A stretch of 64,000 nt of DNA from Rhizobium sp. SEMIA4064 (GTDB lineage: Bacteria; Pseudomonadota; Alphaproteobacteria; Rhizobiales; Rhizobiaceae), in contig NZ_PYJN01000005.1 of NCBI RefSeq assembly GCF_003025035.1, positions 186,001-250,000 of the forward strand. The letters run 5' to 3'. This document shows positions 28,182 through 36,473 of the stretch, piece after piece. Numbering within the stretch: position 1 is the first letter of the stretch; the number at the start of each line of letters is the position of its first letter. Under the pieces are notes generated by a model that saw only the letters and a program-made list of their open reading frames with translations, searched no databases and was not told the DNA's origin. The position numbers and the translations under genes are program-made.

Positions 28182-28886
28182 TTAAACGAGTGTTTTGAGA
28201 AAAGCGGTGAGATCGTCGGTCACATAGTCGATATGATCGTCCTCGCCGCTCGTCTTCTCCCACCATTCGACCACGGTGCCCTCAAGATTCTGCGGTACGA
28301 GCAGCACTGTCTTCATGCCGAGCGCTTTCGGCACGGTAAGATTGCGCGGCAGGTCCTCGAACATCGCGGCCCGCGTGGTATCCACCCGGTTGAGGCTCAT
28401 GAACTTGTCATAGGTGCTGCCGGCCGGTTTCGGCACGTAATCGGCGGCGACGATGTCGAAAATATCATCGAAGTTGTCGAGGATGCCGAGCGCGCCGGCG
28501 GTCGCCTGCGCATGCTTGACGCTGCCATTGGTGAAGATGAATTTGCGCCCCGGCAGCGCCTTGATGGCGGCGGCGAGTTCCGGCTGGGGCATCAGAGCCG
28601 AGTAATCGATCGCATGCGCCTTCTCCAGGAAATCATTGGGGTCGATGCGATGATGGATCATCAGCCCCTGCAACGTCGTGCCGTGGTCGCGATAATATTG
28701 CTTCTGCAGCTTTCGCGCCTCGTCCCGTTCCATTTGCAGGAGCGCCGAAACATATGACGTCATGTTCTTGTCGATCTGCGCGAAGAGATCGACATGATGA
28801 GGATAGAGCGTGTTGTCGAGATCGAATACCCAGTCGCGGATATCCGAGAAATCGGCGGGTTCAGGCAGCGTTCTCGTTTGGGTCAT
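28182..28886 (-). CDS. HAD-family pyrimidine 5'-nucleotidase
   Basis: 234 residues. HAD motif I is DLDNTLYP (about 21-28), motif II is in FTNGSVKHA and motif III/IV in FEDLPRNL. The wide spacing with a helical cap fits the SDT1/pyrimidine 5'-nucleotidase branch, which dephosphorylates UMP/CMP or related phosphates. Monocistronic; the next gene is divergent. Confidence 0.82.
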   Translation of the reverse strand: MTQTRTLPEPADFSDIRDWVFDLDNTLYPHHVDLFAQIDKNMTSYVSALLQMERDEARKLQKQYYRDHGTTLQGLMIHHRIDPNDFLEKAHAIDYSALMPQPELAAAIKALPGRKFIFTNGSVKHAQATAGALGILDNFDDIFDIVAADYVPKPAGSTYDKFMSLNRVDTTRAAMFEDLPRNLTVPKALGMKTVLLVPQNLEGTVVEWWEKTSGEDDHIDYVTDDLTAFLKTLV

Positions 28887-29102
28887 GGCGGCCTTATGGC
28901 ACGCACTATTGCTTGAGGAAAAGGAAAATATGCGGCGTATATGAGAAATGCTGCAGACATTGCCGGCTATTCCAATGCAGGCTATGGTTTTACCGATTGA
29001 TTTCTAAGGTTTTGCACTATTTGCCGGAGGGGAGAGGAGTTTGTGCCTCTTCGGTTACGAAGGACACGATGCGCCCGGTGGGGCTTTTGAGGAGGGGACA
29101 AG

Positions 29103-29873
29103 ATGAGTCAGGTAGAAAAGGCAGCGGAGTTTGCCCGGCTGCATCGGAAGGGCGATCCGCTGATCCTCTTCAATATCTGGGATGCCGGCTCGGCCAAGGT
29201 GGTCACCGAAGCAGGAGCCAAGGCGCTGGCCACCGGGAGCTGGTCGGTCGCTGCCGCCAATGGGTTCGGCGATGGCGAGGCGATACCGCTATCGTTGCTG
29301 GCGGTCATCGCCCGCCTGATTTCAGTGACGAGCCCCCTGCCGCTCTCCGTCGATTTCGAAGGCGGCTATGCCATAGAGCCGGACGCTGTCGCCGCCAATG
29401 TCGAAAAGATTATGGATCATGGCGCAGTCGGCATCAATTTCGAGGATCAGGTGGTCGGCGGCCGCGGCGTTCATCCGATAGAGATGCAGGTGGCCCGTAT
29501 CCGCGCCATCCGGGAGATGGCCGATCGGCGGGAAATGCCGCTATTCATCAATGCCCGCACCGATCTTTTCCTACAGGAAAGCGATACCGCCCATCATCAG
29601 ATTCTGCTGGATGAAGCCTACCGGCGCGCCGATGCTTTTGCGGAGGCCGGCGCCAGCGGCTTTTTCACGCCGGGGCTTGTGGACGCCGATCTGATCGAAG
29701 CCGTCTGTGATCGCTCTCCTCTGCCGGTCAACATCATGGTGCGTCCGACAACACCCGACAACATTGCGATGGGCAGGCTCGGCGTCAGCCGCATCAGCTA
29801 CGGCCCCGCTCCCTACCGGACAGTGATGGGAATGCTGAAGAGCGAGGCCGAGGCGCTCTATCAGCAGACTTGA
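29103..29873 (+). CDS. Isocitrate lyase/PEP mutase superfamily protein
   Basis: 256 residues with a TIM-barrel. Mg-binding acids lie in SVDFEGGY and NFEDQ. The isocitrate-lyase KKCGH loop is replaced by VVGGRGVHPI, so it is not an isocitrate lyase; it fits the PEP-mutase-like/oxaloacetate-decarboxylase-like group. A GAGGGG ribosome site precedes the ATG. The reaction cannot be named from sequence. Terminator follows before argB. Confidence 0.8.
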   Translation: MSQVEKAAEFARLHRKGDPLILFNIWDAGSAKVVTEAGAKALATGSWSVAAANGFGDGEAIPLSLLAVIARLISVTSPLPLSVDFEGGYAIEPDAVAANVEKIMDHGAVGINFEDQVVGGRGVHPIEMQVARIRAIREMADRREMPLFINARTDLFLQESDTAHHQILLDEAYRRADAFAEAGASGFFTPGLVDADLIEAVCDRSPLPVNIMVRPTTPDNIAMGRLGVSRISYGPAPYRTVMGMLKSEAEALYQQT

Positions 29874-29938
29874 TCGTCATGCCCCGACGCGGTTGACCGT
29901 TTTCGGTTGAACGCGCAATTGCCGACAAAGCGAGAACA

Positions 29939-29973
29939 GCGCCCTTTCCAGACTTGGAGAGGGCGCGTTTTTC
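29939..29973. terminator. Intrinsic terminator
   Basis: GCGCCCT-ttccagacttgg-AGAGGGCGC type stem followed by TTTTT on the + strand ends the PEP-mutase-like gene. It touches the argB stop codon from the other side. Confidence 0.78.
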
Positions 29974-30861
29974 TTAAGGGACGATCAGCGTGCCGGCCCC
30001 GTGTTCGGTAAAGATTTCGAGCAGCACGGAATGGGCGGTCTTGCCGTTGAGGATGACGACGCCCTGGACACCCGCCTTGATGGCGTCGATGCAGGTCTCG
30101 ACCTTCGGGATCATGCCGCCGGAAATCGTGCCGTCGGCGATCAGCGCATGTGCCTGGGCGACGGAGAGTTCCTTGATCAACTGTCCCTGCTTGTCGAGCA
30201 CGCCCGGAACGTCGGTCAGGAAGAGCAGGCGGGTGGCGCTGAGCGCGCCGGCAATGGCGCCGGCGAAGGTGTCGGCGTTGATGTTATAGGTTGCGCCATC
30301 ACGGCCAGGGGCGACCGGAGCGATGACCGGGATCATCTCGGACTTGGCAAGCAGGTCGAGCAGCGTGCGATCGACTTCGACCACCTCGCCGACGAAGCCG
30401 AGATCGAGCACGCGCTCGATGTTGGAATCCGGGTCCTTGATGGTCTTATGCGCCTTCTCGGCGAAGACCATGTTGCCGTCCTTGCCGCAGAGGCCGATCG
30501 CCCATTCGCCGGTCTGGTTGATCAGCGCGACGATTTCCTTGTTGATCGAGCCGGCCAGCACCATTTCGACGATCTCGACGGTCTTGGCGTCAGTCACGCG
30601 CAGGCCGCCTTCGAATTTCGATTCGATGCCCATCTTCGTCAGCATGGAGCCGATCTGCGGGCCGCCGCCGTGGACGACGATCGGGTTGACGCCCGACTGT
30701 TTCAGAAGTGCGATATCGGCCGCAAAAGCTTTGCCAAGCTCGGCATTGCCCATGGCATGGCCACCGTATTTCACCACGATGGTCTTGTTTTCATAGCGCT
30801 GCATGTAGGGCAGGGCCTGCGCCAGCAGGCTGGCTTGGAGTTCGCTTTGGGATTCGGACAT
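29974..30861 (-). CDS. argB: Acetylglutamate kinase
   Basis: 295 residues. Second step of arginine synthesis. The N-terminal KYGGHAM phosphate loop, HGGGPQIG substrate loop and [15 protein letters not shown] are conserved. The N-terminal helix ([14 protein letters not shown]) is the mark of arginine-inhibited, PII-binding hexameric enzymes, so feedback inhibition is likely. In many rhizobia engB and yidC lie close by; here a sigma-factor module intervenes. Confidence 0.95.
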   Translation of the reverse strand: MSESQSELQASLLAQALPYMQRYENKTIVVKYGGHAMGNAELGKAFAADIALLKQSGVNPIVVHGGGPQIGSMLTKMGIESKFEGGLRVTDAKTVEIVEMVLAGSINKEIVALINQTGEWAIGLCGKDGNMVFAEKAHKTIKDPDSNIERVLDLGFVGEVVEVDRTLLDLLAKSEMIPVIAPVAPGRDGATYNINADTFAGAIAGALSATRLLFLTDVPGVLDKQGQLIKELSVAQAHALIADGTISGGMIPKVETCIDAIKAGVQGVVILNGKTAHSVLLEIFTEHGAGTLIVP

Positions 30862-30974
30862 GGGGCACCCCGTACAATTGTTCGCGGCCTTTTATCTCAA
30901 GTTTTTGACAGAGGGAATAATGATGACAGGATTAGTTTTTCCTGCGTCATATCGCGCGTCCCGCGCAGTCTCAT

Positions 30975-31014
30975 CCTTTGAATGAGCTTGTTGCCCTTTG
31001 AGTGAGCTTGTCGC
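30975..31014 (+). repeat. Two tandem 20-bp repeats upstream of the ECF sigma gene
   Basis: CCTTTGAATGAGCTTGTTGC is followed immediately by CCTTTGAGTGAGCTTGTCGC, two differences in 20. The second copy ends 52 bases before the sigma factor ATG. The helical spacing (about two turns) suits paired binding sites for a regulator. Confidence 0.75.
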
Positions 31015-31066
31015 CGGATAGTTTTCGCTTAAGTTAATATGAAGAAGCCGCGATCGGGGGGATCGG

Positions 31067-31606
31067 ATGGCGAGCGAGGAGATAGAGGCGCTCATCGGCC
31101 GGGTCGCGATGCGCGACCAGAAAGCTTTTGCCGTGCTCTACAAAAGGACCAGTCCGAAACTCTATGCCGTCTGCCTGCGTATCCTCGGCAACAGGACGGA
31201 TGCCGAGGAAGTTTTGCAGGAAATCTACGTGAAAATCTGGCAGCGGGCCGAGCGTTTTATCGCCTCGGAAGGGCCGGCAATGCCGTGGCTGACCACGATT
31301 GCGCGCAATCAATCGATCGATGCTATCCGTGCCCGAAAACCTGTCGCAGATGAAATTGATACCGCCTATGATCTTGCCGATACCGAACCTGGCCCCGAAG
31401 AGCAGGCAATGGTGAAGGGAGAGGGAAGGCGCATTGACAGGTGCATGGAAGAGTTGGAAGCTGATCGAGCCAAGGCTGTTCGCAGCGCCTATGTGGACGG
31501 CCTGAGCTACCAGGAACTAGCTGAGCAATATGCGGTGCCTTTGAATACAATGCGTACCTGGCTGCGCCGAAGCCTGATTAGACTGAGAGAGTGCATGGAC
31601 CGATGA
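31067..31606 (+). CDS. ECF-type RNA polymerase sigma factor
   Basis: 179 residues. Region 2 (about 20-90) includes LRILGNRTDAEEVLQEIYVKI split at the usual DAEDxxQ-like core and PWLTTIARNQSIDAIR; region 4 (about 120-175) ends with SYQELAEQYAVPLNTMRTW. It has no extra domain. Its TGA overlaps the ATG of the next gene, the standard layout of sigma/anti-sigma pairs. It most resembles SigK-type ECF factors by its neighbours (RskA-like and fasciclin). Confidence 0.92.
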   Translation: MASEEIEALIGRVAMRDQKAFAVLYKRTSPKLYAVCLRILGNRTDAEEVLQEIYVKIWQRAERFIASEGPAMPWLTTIARNQSIDAIRARKPVADEIDTAYDLADTEPGPEEQAMVKGEGRRIDRCMEELEADRAKAVRSAYVDGLSYQELAEQYAVPLNTMRTWLRRSLIRLRECMDR

Positions 31607-32313
31607 GTACGCCCGATCAAAGCAAGGGAGGCCGCTCCCGCGATGAAGTCCTGGCCGGAGAATATGTGCTTGGCGTGCTGTCATTGGAGGACCGACAAAA
31701 GGTAGAGCGACGCATGCGCAGCGATCGGCAGTTTGCCGCTATCGTCAGTCGCTGGGAGCAGAATCTTTCGGGCTTCAACGACGATTACGATATGGTCGCG
31801 CCGGCGGCCTCAGTGTTCCCCAAGATCGAGAGGCGCATTTTCGGAGATGCCGCTTTCGGTGCTCATCTCTGGAATTCGCTGCTTCTTTGGCGGTCAGTCG
31901 CCTTCGGTTCGTTGTTTATCGCAGCCGGCGTCCTGGTTTTCACCGTCACCAACAGCGTCTCGAAACCGACACCGGGTAGGCAGCTCACCGCTTCCCTTGC
32001 CGGACAGAGCAGCGCTATCAACTTGCTGGCTGATTATGACGTCACAAGCGGGCGGCTGAAGGTGACACCGGTCGCCGCCGGTCAACCCCAGGAAAAATCG
32101 CTGGAACTCTGGCTGATCCGTGGCAGCGAGCCGGCCGAGGCGCTCGGCGTCTTGCCGCAGACCGGCGAGGGTGAGATCGTTCTGCCGCAGGAGATTCACG
32201 GCAAACTGACGGAAGGCGCCATCATCGCCGTCAGCGTCGAACCTTTCGGCGGTTCGCCGACGGGCAAGCCCACGGGTGACGTAATCGCTTCCGGCACCAT
32301 CCATCTGCCCTGA
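31603..32313 (+). CDS. RskA-like membrane anti-sigma factor
   Basis: 236 residues from ATG 31603. A cytoplasmic N-terminal part (about 1-95; DEVLAGEYVLGVLSLEDRQ is the start of the sigma-binding region), one membrane helix (about 100-120) and a periplasmic anti-sigma-K (RskA) type domain. No HXXXCXXC zinc motif, so release is probably by proteolysis or a periplasmic signal, not a zinc thiol switch. Overlaps the sigma gene. Confidence 0.85.
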   Translation: MSTPDQSKGGRSRDEVLAGEYVLGVLSLEDRQKVERRMRSDRQFAAIVSRWEQNLSGFNDDYDMVAPAASVFPKIERRIFGDAAFGAHLWNSLLLWRSVAFGSLFIAAGVLVFTVTNSVSKPTPGRQLTASLAGQSSAINLLADYDVTSGRLKVTPVAAGQPQEKSLELWLIRGSEPAEALGVLPQTGEGEIVLPQEIHGKLTEGAIIAVSVEPFGGSPTGKPTGDVIASGTIHLP

Positions 32314-32344
32314 AGACATCTTTTTCCGAAAAAAGAACTGCGGC

Positions 32345-32373
32345 TGAAACTCTTCTTTCGGCGCCTCCGTATC
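32345..32373 (+). promoter_or_regulatory. Candidate ECF-type promoter of the fasciclin gene
   Basis: TGAAAC (32345-32350) and CGTATC (32368-32373) are separated by 17 bases, an ECF-like AAC...CGT arrangement, 48 bases before the fasciclin ATG. It could be read by the neighbouring sigma factor. I do not see an obvious second copy in front of the sigma gene, so this is tentative. Confidence 0.35.
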
Positions 32374-32420
32374 TTGCTCTGACCCCGCCTGATCGGGGCA
32401 AGAGAGGAAGAGGACAAGCC

Positions 32421-32978
32421 ATGATCAAGACCGCAATCCGCATCGCCGCTGTGGCCGTAACGCTTTCAGCCGCGACCGGCCTCGTCTATGCGAAGAACCC
32501 GACCGTCGGCGGCGCGCCGATGTTCGCCAATAAGAATATCATTGAAAATGCCGTCAACTCGAAGGACCACACGACGCTGGTCGCCGCCGTCAAGGCTGCC
32601 GGCCTTGTCGACACACTGGAAGGCAAAGGCCCCTTCACCGTCTTCGCGCCCACCAACGAAGCCTTCAAGAAGCTGCCGCCCGGCACGGTCGAGACGCTGC
32701 TGAAGCCGGAAAACAAGGCGATGTTGACGAAGGTGCTGACCTGTCATGTCGTTGCTGGCGATGACATGGCGGCCGCCATCAAGAAGATGTCGATGGGCAA
32801 TGGCGGCGAGTACGACCTGAAGACGGTCGGCGGCTGCACGATCAAGGCCACCGAGATGGGCGGCAAGCTGACGCTGACCGACGAAGCCGGCGGCACCGCC
32901 CACATCACCATCGCCGACGTCAAGCAGTCGAACGGCGTGATCCATGTGGTCGACAAGGTGTTATTGCCGAAAATGTAA
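32421..32978 (+). CDS. Secreted fasciclin-domain protein
   Basis: 185 residues with a Sec signal peptide (cleavage near VYA-KN, residue 24) and one FAS1 domain (about 40-183) with the H1 motif GPFTVFAPTNEAFKKLP and the H2-type NGVIHVVDKVLLP. FAS1 domains mediate adhesion or surface interactions. Follows the sigma/anti-sigma pair, as in mycobacterial SigK-RskA, whose targets MPT70 and MPT83 are fasciclin proteins. A strong terminator follows. Confidence 0.9.
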   Translation: MIKTAIRIAAVAVTLSAATGLVYAKNPTVGGAPMFANKNIIENAVNSKDHTTLVAAVKAAGLVDTLEGKGPFTVFAPTNEAFKKLPPGTVETLLKPENKAMLTKVLTCHVVAGDDMAAAIKKMSMGNGGEYDLKTVGGCTIKATEMGGKLTLTDEAGGTAHITIADVKQSNGVIHVVDKVLLPKM

Positions 32979-32994
32979 CGACCATCGGCAAAGC

Positions 32995-33033
32995 TGCCGC
33001 CGCCTTCGAGCGTCGAGGGCGGCGGCTTTTTTT
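32995..33033 (+). terminator. Intrinsic terminator after the fasciclin gene
   Basis: A GCCGCCGCC / GGCGGCGGC stem is followed by seven T residues. It ends two bases from the engB stop codon. Confidence 0.88.
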
Positions 33034-33034
33034 G

Positions 33035-33694
33035 TCAGACGGCAATGCCGACGGTGAGTCCGATTGCCTGACGTAGTTCCTGCAGGCCCTCGCTCTTTTC
33101 CGAGGAGGTGGCGAGGATGCCGGGATAGGCGGCGGGGCGTTTGCGGATCTTTTCAGCCGTATCGGCCATCAGCTTCGGCAGGCCCGCGGGCTTGATCTTG
33201 TCGGTTTTGGTCAACACGATCTGGTAGGAAACGGCGGCCTTGTCGAGCAGCGACAGAACTTCTTCGTCGTTTTTCTTGATGCCGTGACGGCTGTCGATCA
33301 GCACATAGACGCGCTTTAGCGTCGCCCGGCCCCGCAGATAGTCGAAAACCAGCTTCGTCCAGGCATCCACCTGATCCTTCGGCGCTTCGGCATAGCCGTA
33401 GCCAGGCATATCCACCAAGGCCATCGGCGGCAGGTCGGTGCCTTCGCCGGAAAAGCCGTCGGGGACGAAATAGTTGAGTTCCTGTGTGCGGCCCGGCGTG
33501 TTCGAGGTGCGCGCCAAACCTTTATGGCCGACCAGCGCATTGATCAGCGACGACTTGCCGACATTCGAGCGTCCGGCAAACGCCACTTCCAATGGCCCCT
33601 CCGGCGGCAGGAACTTCATGGACGGCACGCCGCGGATGAAGATCCAGGGGCGCCCGAAAAGCGGCTTGTCGTCTTTTGTCGTCTGTTCTGCCAT
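33035..33694 (-). CDS. engB: Ribosome-biogenesis GTPase EngB (YihA/YsxC)
   Basis: 219 residues. G1 is [11 protein letters not shown] (about 41-51), G3 is [11 protein letters not shown] and G4 is LTKTDK. The family assists assembly of the 50S subunit and is usually essential. In related genomes it sits next to yidC; here about 2.8 kb of lysine-type genes lies between. Confidence 0.94.
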   Translation of the reverse strand: MAEQTTKDDKPLFGRPWIFIRGVPSMKFLPPEGPLEVAFAGRSNVGKSSLINALVGHKGLARTSNTPGRTQELNYFVPDGFSGEGTDLPPMALVDMPGYGYAEAPKDQVDAWTKLVFDYLRGRATLKRVYVLIDSRHGIKKNDEEVLSLLDKAAVSYQIVLTKTDKIKPAGLPKLMADTAEKIRKRPAAYPGILATSSEKSEGLQELRQAIGLTVGIAV

Positions 33695-33803
33695 GCGCTC
33701 GCGGTCTTCCGGTTCACTTGGCTGACTGGCTTCGAGGTTTTACCCGCGAAAGTCAAGTTTTGATCGCCAGCTCATCGTTGGTGTTGGCGGCCCATGGTGG
33801 TCG

Positions 33804-34709
33804 TCACGACGGAATCAGCGATCTTTTTGCAACGTCGATGACGGTTTGGGTCAGCAGCGCAAGCCGGTCTGCGGCGAGACGGCTAATCTGCCAGTAGAGG
33901 GTGACATCAAGCGGCGTTTCCGGCACCAGTTCGACCAGCCGGCCGGCCCGAATATGGTCCTGGATGAGGTGAACCGGGTTCATACCCCAGCCCATCCCTC
34001 GCAGGCTGGCTTCCACGAAACCTTGTGTGGAGGGCAGCCAGTGTGTTGGCACGTTGCGGTCAACTCCTCCGAACACACGCTGGAGCCAATCGATCTGAAG
34101 GCGATCCTTCTGGCTGAAGATCAATGAAGGCGCGATGGCTATGGCCTCCGGCGTCACGCCGCCCGGAAAATACCGCCGAATAAAGTCGGGGCTTGCCGTG
34201 GCATGGTAGCGCATAGCGCCCAGGGAATATCGGCGGCATCCGGAAATCGGTTGTTCCATGCTGGTGACGGCAGCAATGACCCTTCCGCGCTGAAGCCATT
34301 CCGCCGTGTAATCCTGATCGTCTACCGAGACATTGAGAAGATAGTCGGAGGTTTTGGCGAACTGCGCCGCTGCTTCCAGAAACCAGGTTCCAAGGCTATC
34401 GGCGTTCGTCGCGACCTGAAGCGTGACCCGCTGCTGAAGTTTTCCACGCTCGCTGAGAGAGGGGAGATGTTCGAGCAATTCGCTTTCCAGAATGCCGACG
34501 TTTTCCATGTGCCGGCAAAGCCAGTCGCCCTGTTCCGTGGCGATGCAGGGCGTCCCTCTGATGACAAGTGCGGTGCCGACCCGTTCTTCGAGTTGCTTGA
34601 TCCGCTGAGAAACAGCCGATGGCGTGACGTTCAATACCGCCGCCGCTTTTTCGAAGCTGCCAGATTGAACAACGGCGAAGAGAACGCGAAGAGCCGGGTA
34701 GTCGATCAT
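33804..34709 (-). CDS. LysR-family regulator, ArgP/LysG type
   Basis: 301 residues. N-terminal winged helix (about 3-60; FEKAAAVLNVTPSAVSQRI) and a C-terminal effector domain. It resembles ArgP/LysG, which activate the amino-acid exporters ArgO/LysE when lysine or arginine accumulate. It is divergent from a lysE-family gene with a palindrome between them, which fits that role well. Symbol withheld because the effector is not proven. Confidence 0.85.
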   Translation of the reverse strand: MIDYPALRVLFAVVQSGSFEKAAAVLNVTPSAVSQRIKQLEERVGTALVIRGTPCIATEQGDWLCRHMENVGILESELLEHLPSLSERGKLQQRVTLQVATNADSLGTWFLEAAAQFAKTSDYLLNVSVDDQDYTAEWLQRGRVIAAVTSMEQPISGCRRYSLGAMRYHATASPDFIRRYFPGGVTPEAIAIAPSLIFSQKDRLQIDWLQRVFGGVDRNVPTHWLPSTQGFVEASLRGMGWGMNPVHLIQDHIRAGRLVELVPETPLDVTLYWQISRLAADRLALLTQTVIDVAKRSLIPS

Positions 34710-34718
34710 GGATAAGCT

Positions 34719-34749
34719 GTACTTAATCAGAGTTAGTAGGTTTAAGTAC
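34719..34749. promoter_or_regulatory. Inverted repeat between lysR-type and lysE-type genes
   Basis: GTACTTAA and TTAAGTAC are perfect 8-bp arms with a 15-base spacer in the 97-base divergent gap. The spacing and AT-rich arms fit a LysR-type recognition site. Confidence 0.6.
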
Positions 34750-34806
34750 CCTAAATCAGCGCCCCGGTCTATGGAGCCGAGAGGTTTTCAGGCGGGCGAT
34801 TTGGGC

Positions 34807-35415
34807 ATGGACTTTTCGACATATTTTACCGGAATGACGATGGGGCTCAGTCTCATTGTCGCCATTGGCGCGCAAAACGCGTTCATTCTTCGCCAAGGTC
34901 TGCGCCACGAATACGTCTTTGCGGTCTGCCTTGCTTGCGCTCTGTCGGACGCTGTTCTCATCGTGATTGGTGTTACGAGCTTAAAGCAGGTCATCGCAGT
35001 GCTGCCATGGCTCGATCCCGCCATGCGTTATGGCGGGACGGCATTTCTCGTCTGGTATGGGGCGAAAAGCCTGTTATCCGCGATACGATCCACCGGCGCT
35101 CTCTCGGTGGCGAACAGCAGTTCGGCGAGCTTCGGCAAGACCATGGCCATGTGCCTCGCCCTGACCTGGCTCAATCCTCACGTCTACCTCGACACCGTCG
35201 TGCTTCTCGGAACGATCGCGACACGCTTTCCAGGACATCAGGCGGAGTTTGCCGCAGGGGCCATGACGGGGTCGTTCCTGTTTTTCTTTTCACTGGGATA
35301 CGGCGCGACCCGACTTAAGCCTATCTTTTCGCGGCCGGCGTCCTGGCGCATTCTCGAGGCAATCGTCGCTTGCGTCATGTGGCTGATCGCTTTCAAACTT
35401 CTCGGCGGAATGTGA
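34807..35415 (+). CDS. LysE/ArgO-family amino-acid exporter
   Basis: 202 residues from ATG 34807. Six hydrophobic segments. The N-terminal GLSLIVAIGAQNAFILRQGL pattern is the LysE family signature, and ALTWLNPHVYLDTVVLLG the central one. Export of basic amino acids (lysine, arginine or analogues) at the inner membrane is expected. Divergent from its likely activator; a DapA-like gene follows 99 bases downstream. Confidence 0.9.
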   Translation: MDFSTYFTGMTMGLSLIVAIGAQNAFILRQGLRHEYVFAVCLACALSDAVLIVIGVTSLKQVIAVLPWLDPAMRYGGTAFLVWYGAKSLLSAIRSTGALSVANSSSASFGKTMAMCLALTWLNPHVYLDTVVLLGTIATRFPGHQAEFAAGAMTGSFLFFFSLGYGATRLKPIFSRPASWRILEAIVACVMWLIAFKLLGGM

Positions 35416-35514
35416 AGTTCGCCGGGATCGAGGAACGCCATGCCATACGACCTGCATTGGAAGGCGCGGCGGGCATGAAGCTCCTACTTTCGCGAGTTCA
35501 GAAGGGAACAGGGT

Positions 35515-36417
35515 ATGACGCTTTTTCACGGTCTTTCGGCTTTTCCGATCACGCCAACCGATGAGCCCGGCGTCGTCGATACCGCTGCACTGGCTCGGCT
35601 TTTGATGCGTATCGCCGCAGCGAAGGCTGACTCGATCGGCTTGCTCGGGAGCACGGGCGGATATATGTTTCTGTCTCGCGATCAGCGACGCCGCGCCGTC
35701 GATGCCGCGATGTCGGCCGTCGGAGGAACGATACCGGTCATCGTTGGGGTCGGTGCGCTGCGTACGGATGAGGCTCAAGCCTTAGCACGCGATGCCGTGC
35801 AGGCAGGAGCGGACGCCCTTCTCCTTGCGCCAGTTTCATACACGCCGCTGACAGATGATGAGGTCTACGAACACTTCGCGGCTGTGGCCGACGCCGGTCA
35901 GCTTCCCTTGTGCATCTACAACAATCCCGGCACCACGAAATTCACGTTCAGCAACAAGCTGATCGCCAGGCTGGCAAAGGTTGCGAACATCCAGGCCGTA
36001 AAGATGCCGCTACCATCGGACGCAGATTTCCGGTCAGAGCTTGAGAGCCTGAGATCGGAGACCCAATCCGGCTTCGCGATAGGTTATAGCGGCGATTGGG
36101 GCGCCGCCGACGCTCTGCTGGCAGGAGCGGACGCGTGGTACAGCGTCGTTGCCGGGCTTTTGCCGGCCGAGGCGCTCGCTCTGACGAGAGCGGCACAAAG
36201 TGGTGATGTGGAGAAGGCACGAACCATCAACAAGGCATTCGAGCCGCTGTGGTCGCTGTTCAAGGAATTCGGCAGCTTCCGTGTCATGTTCGCGATCGCA
36301 GAAGCCCTCGATCTCGGCAGGTTCGAGCCGCCTCGGCCCGTTCTTGGGCTCCCCGCGTCCGCGCGGCAGCGCGTTACGGAGGCATTGAAGACGTTGGGTT
36401 CGGTCTCGGGCCTGTAG
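35515..36417 (+). CDS. DapA-like (dihydrodipicolinate synthase family) aldolase
   Basis: 300 residues, (beta/alpha)8 barrel. The Schiff-base Lys163 (AVKMP) and the Tyr135 of YNNPG are present; GSTGGYMFLS replaces the GTTGES motif, which differs at the residues that bind pyruvate carboxylate/relay. It may be a true DHDPS paralogue or another pyruvate-dependent lyase of the family. Context beside a LysE exporter suggests lysine or a related metabolite. Confidence 0.8.
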   Translation: MTLFHGLSAFPITPTDEPGVVDTAALARLLMRIAAAKADSIGLLGSTGGYMFLSRDQRRRAVDAAMSAVGGTIPVIVGVGALRTDEAQALARDAVQAGADALLLAPVSYTPLTDDEVYEHFAAVADAGQLPLCIYNNPGTTKFTFSNKLIARLAKVANIQAVKMPLPSDADFRSELESLRSETQSGFAIGYSGDWGAADALLAGADAWYSVVAGLLPAEALALTRAAQSGDVEKARTINKAFEPLWSLFKEFGSFRVMFAIAEALDLGRFEPPRPVLGLPASARQRVTEALKTLGSVSGL

Positions 36418-36443
36418 GTCAGCACCATATCCGCATATAAAAG

Positions 36444-36468
36444 AAAAGCCCCGCCGAAGCGGGGCTTG
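36444..36468. terminator. Bidirectional intrinsic terminator
   Basis: GCCCCGC-cgaa-GCGGGGC with A-rich 5' and T-containing 3' flanks stands between the convergent dapA-like and yidC genes. Confidence 0.8.
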
Positions 36469-36473
36469 TATCA

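Noticed and set aside
29103..29873. Isocitrate lyase
   Set aside because: The catalytic KKCGH loop is absent; only the superfamily fold is supported.
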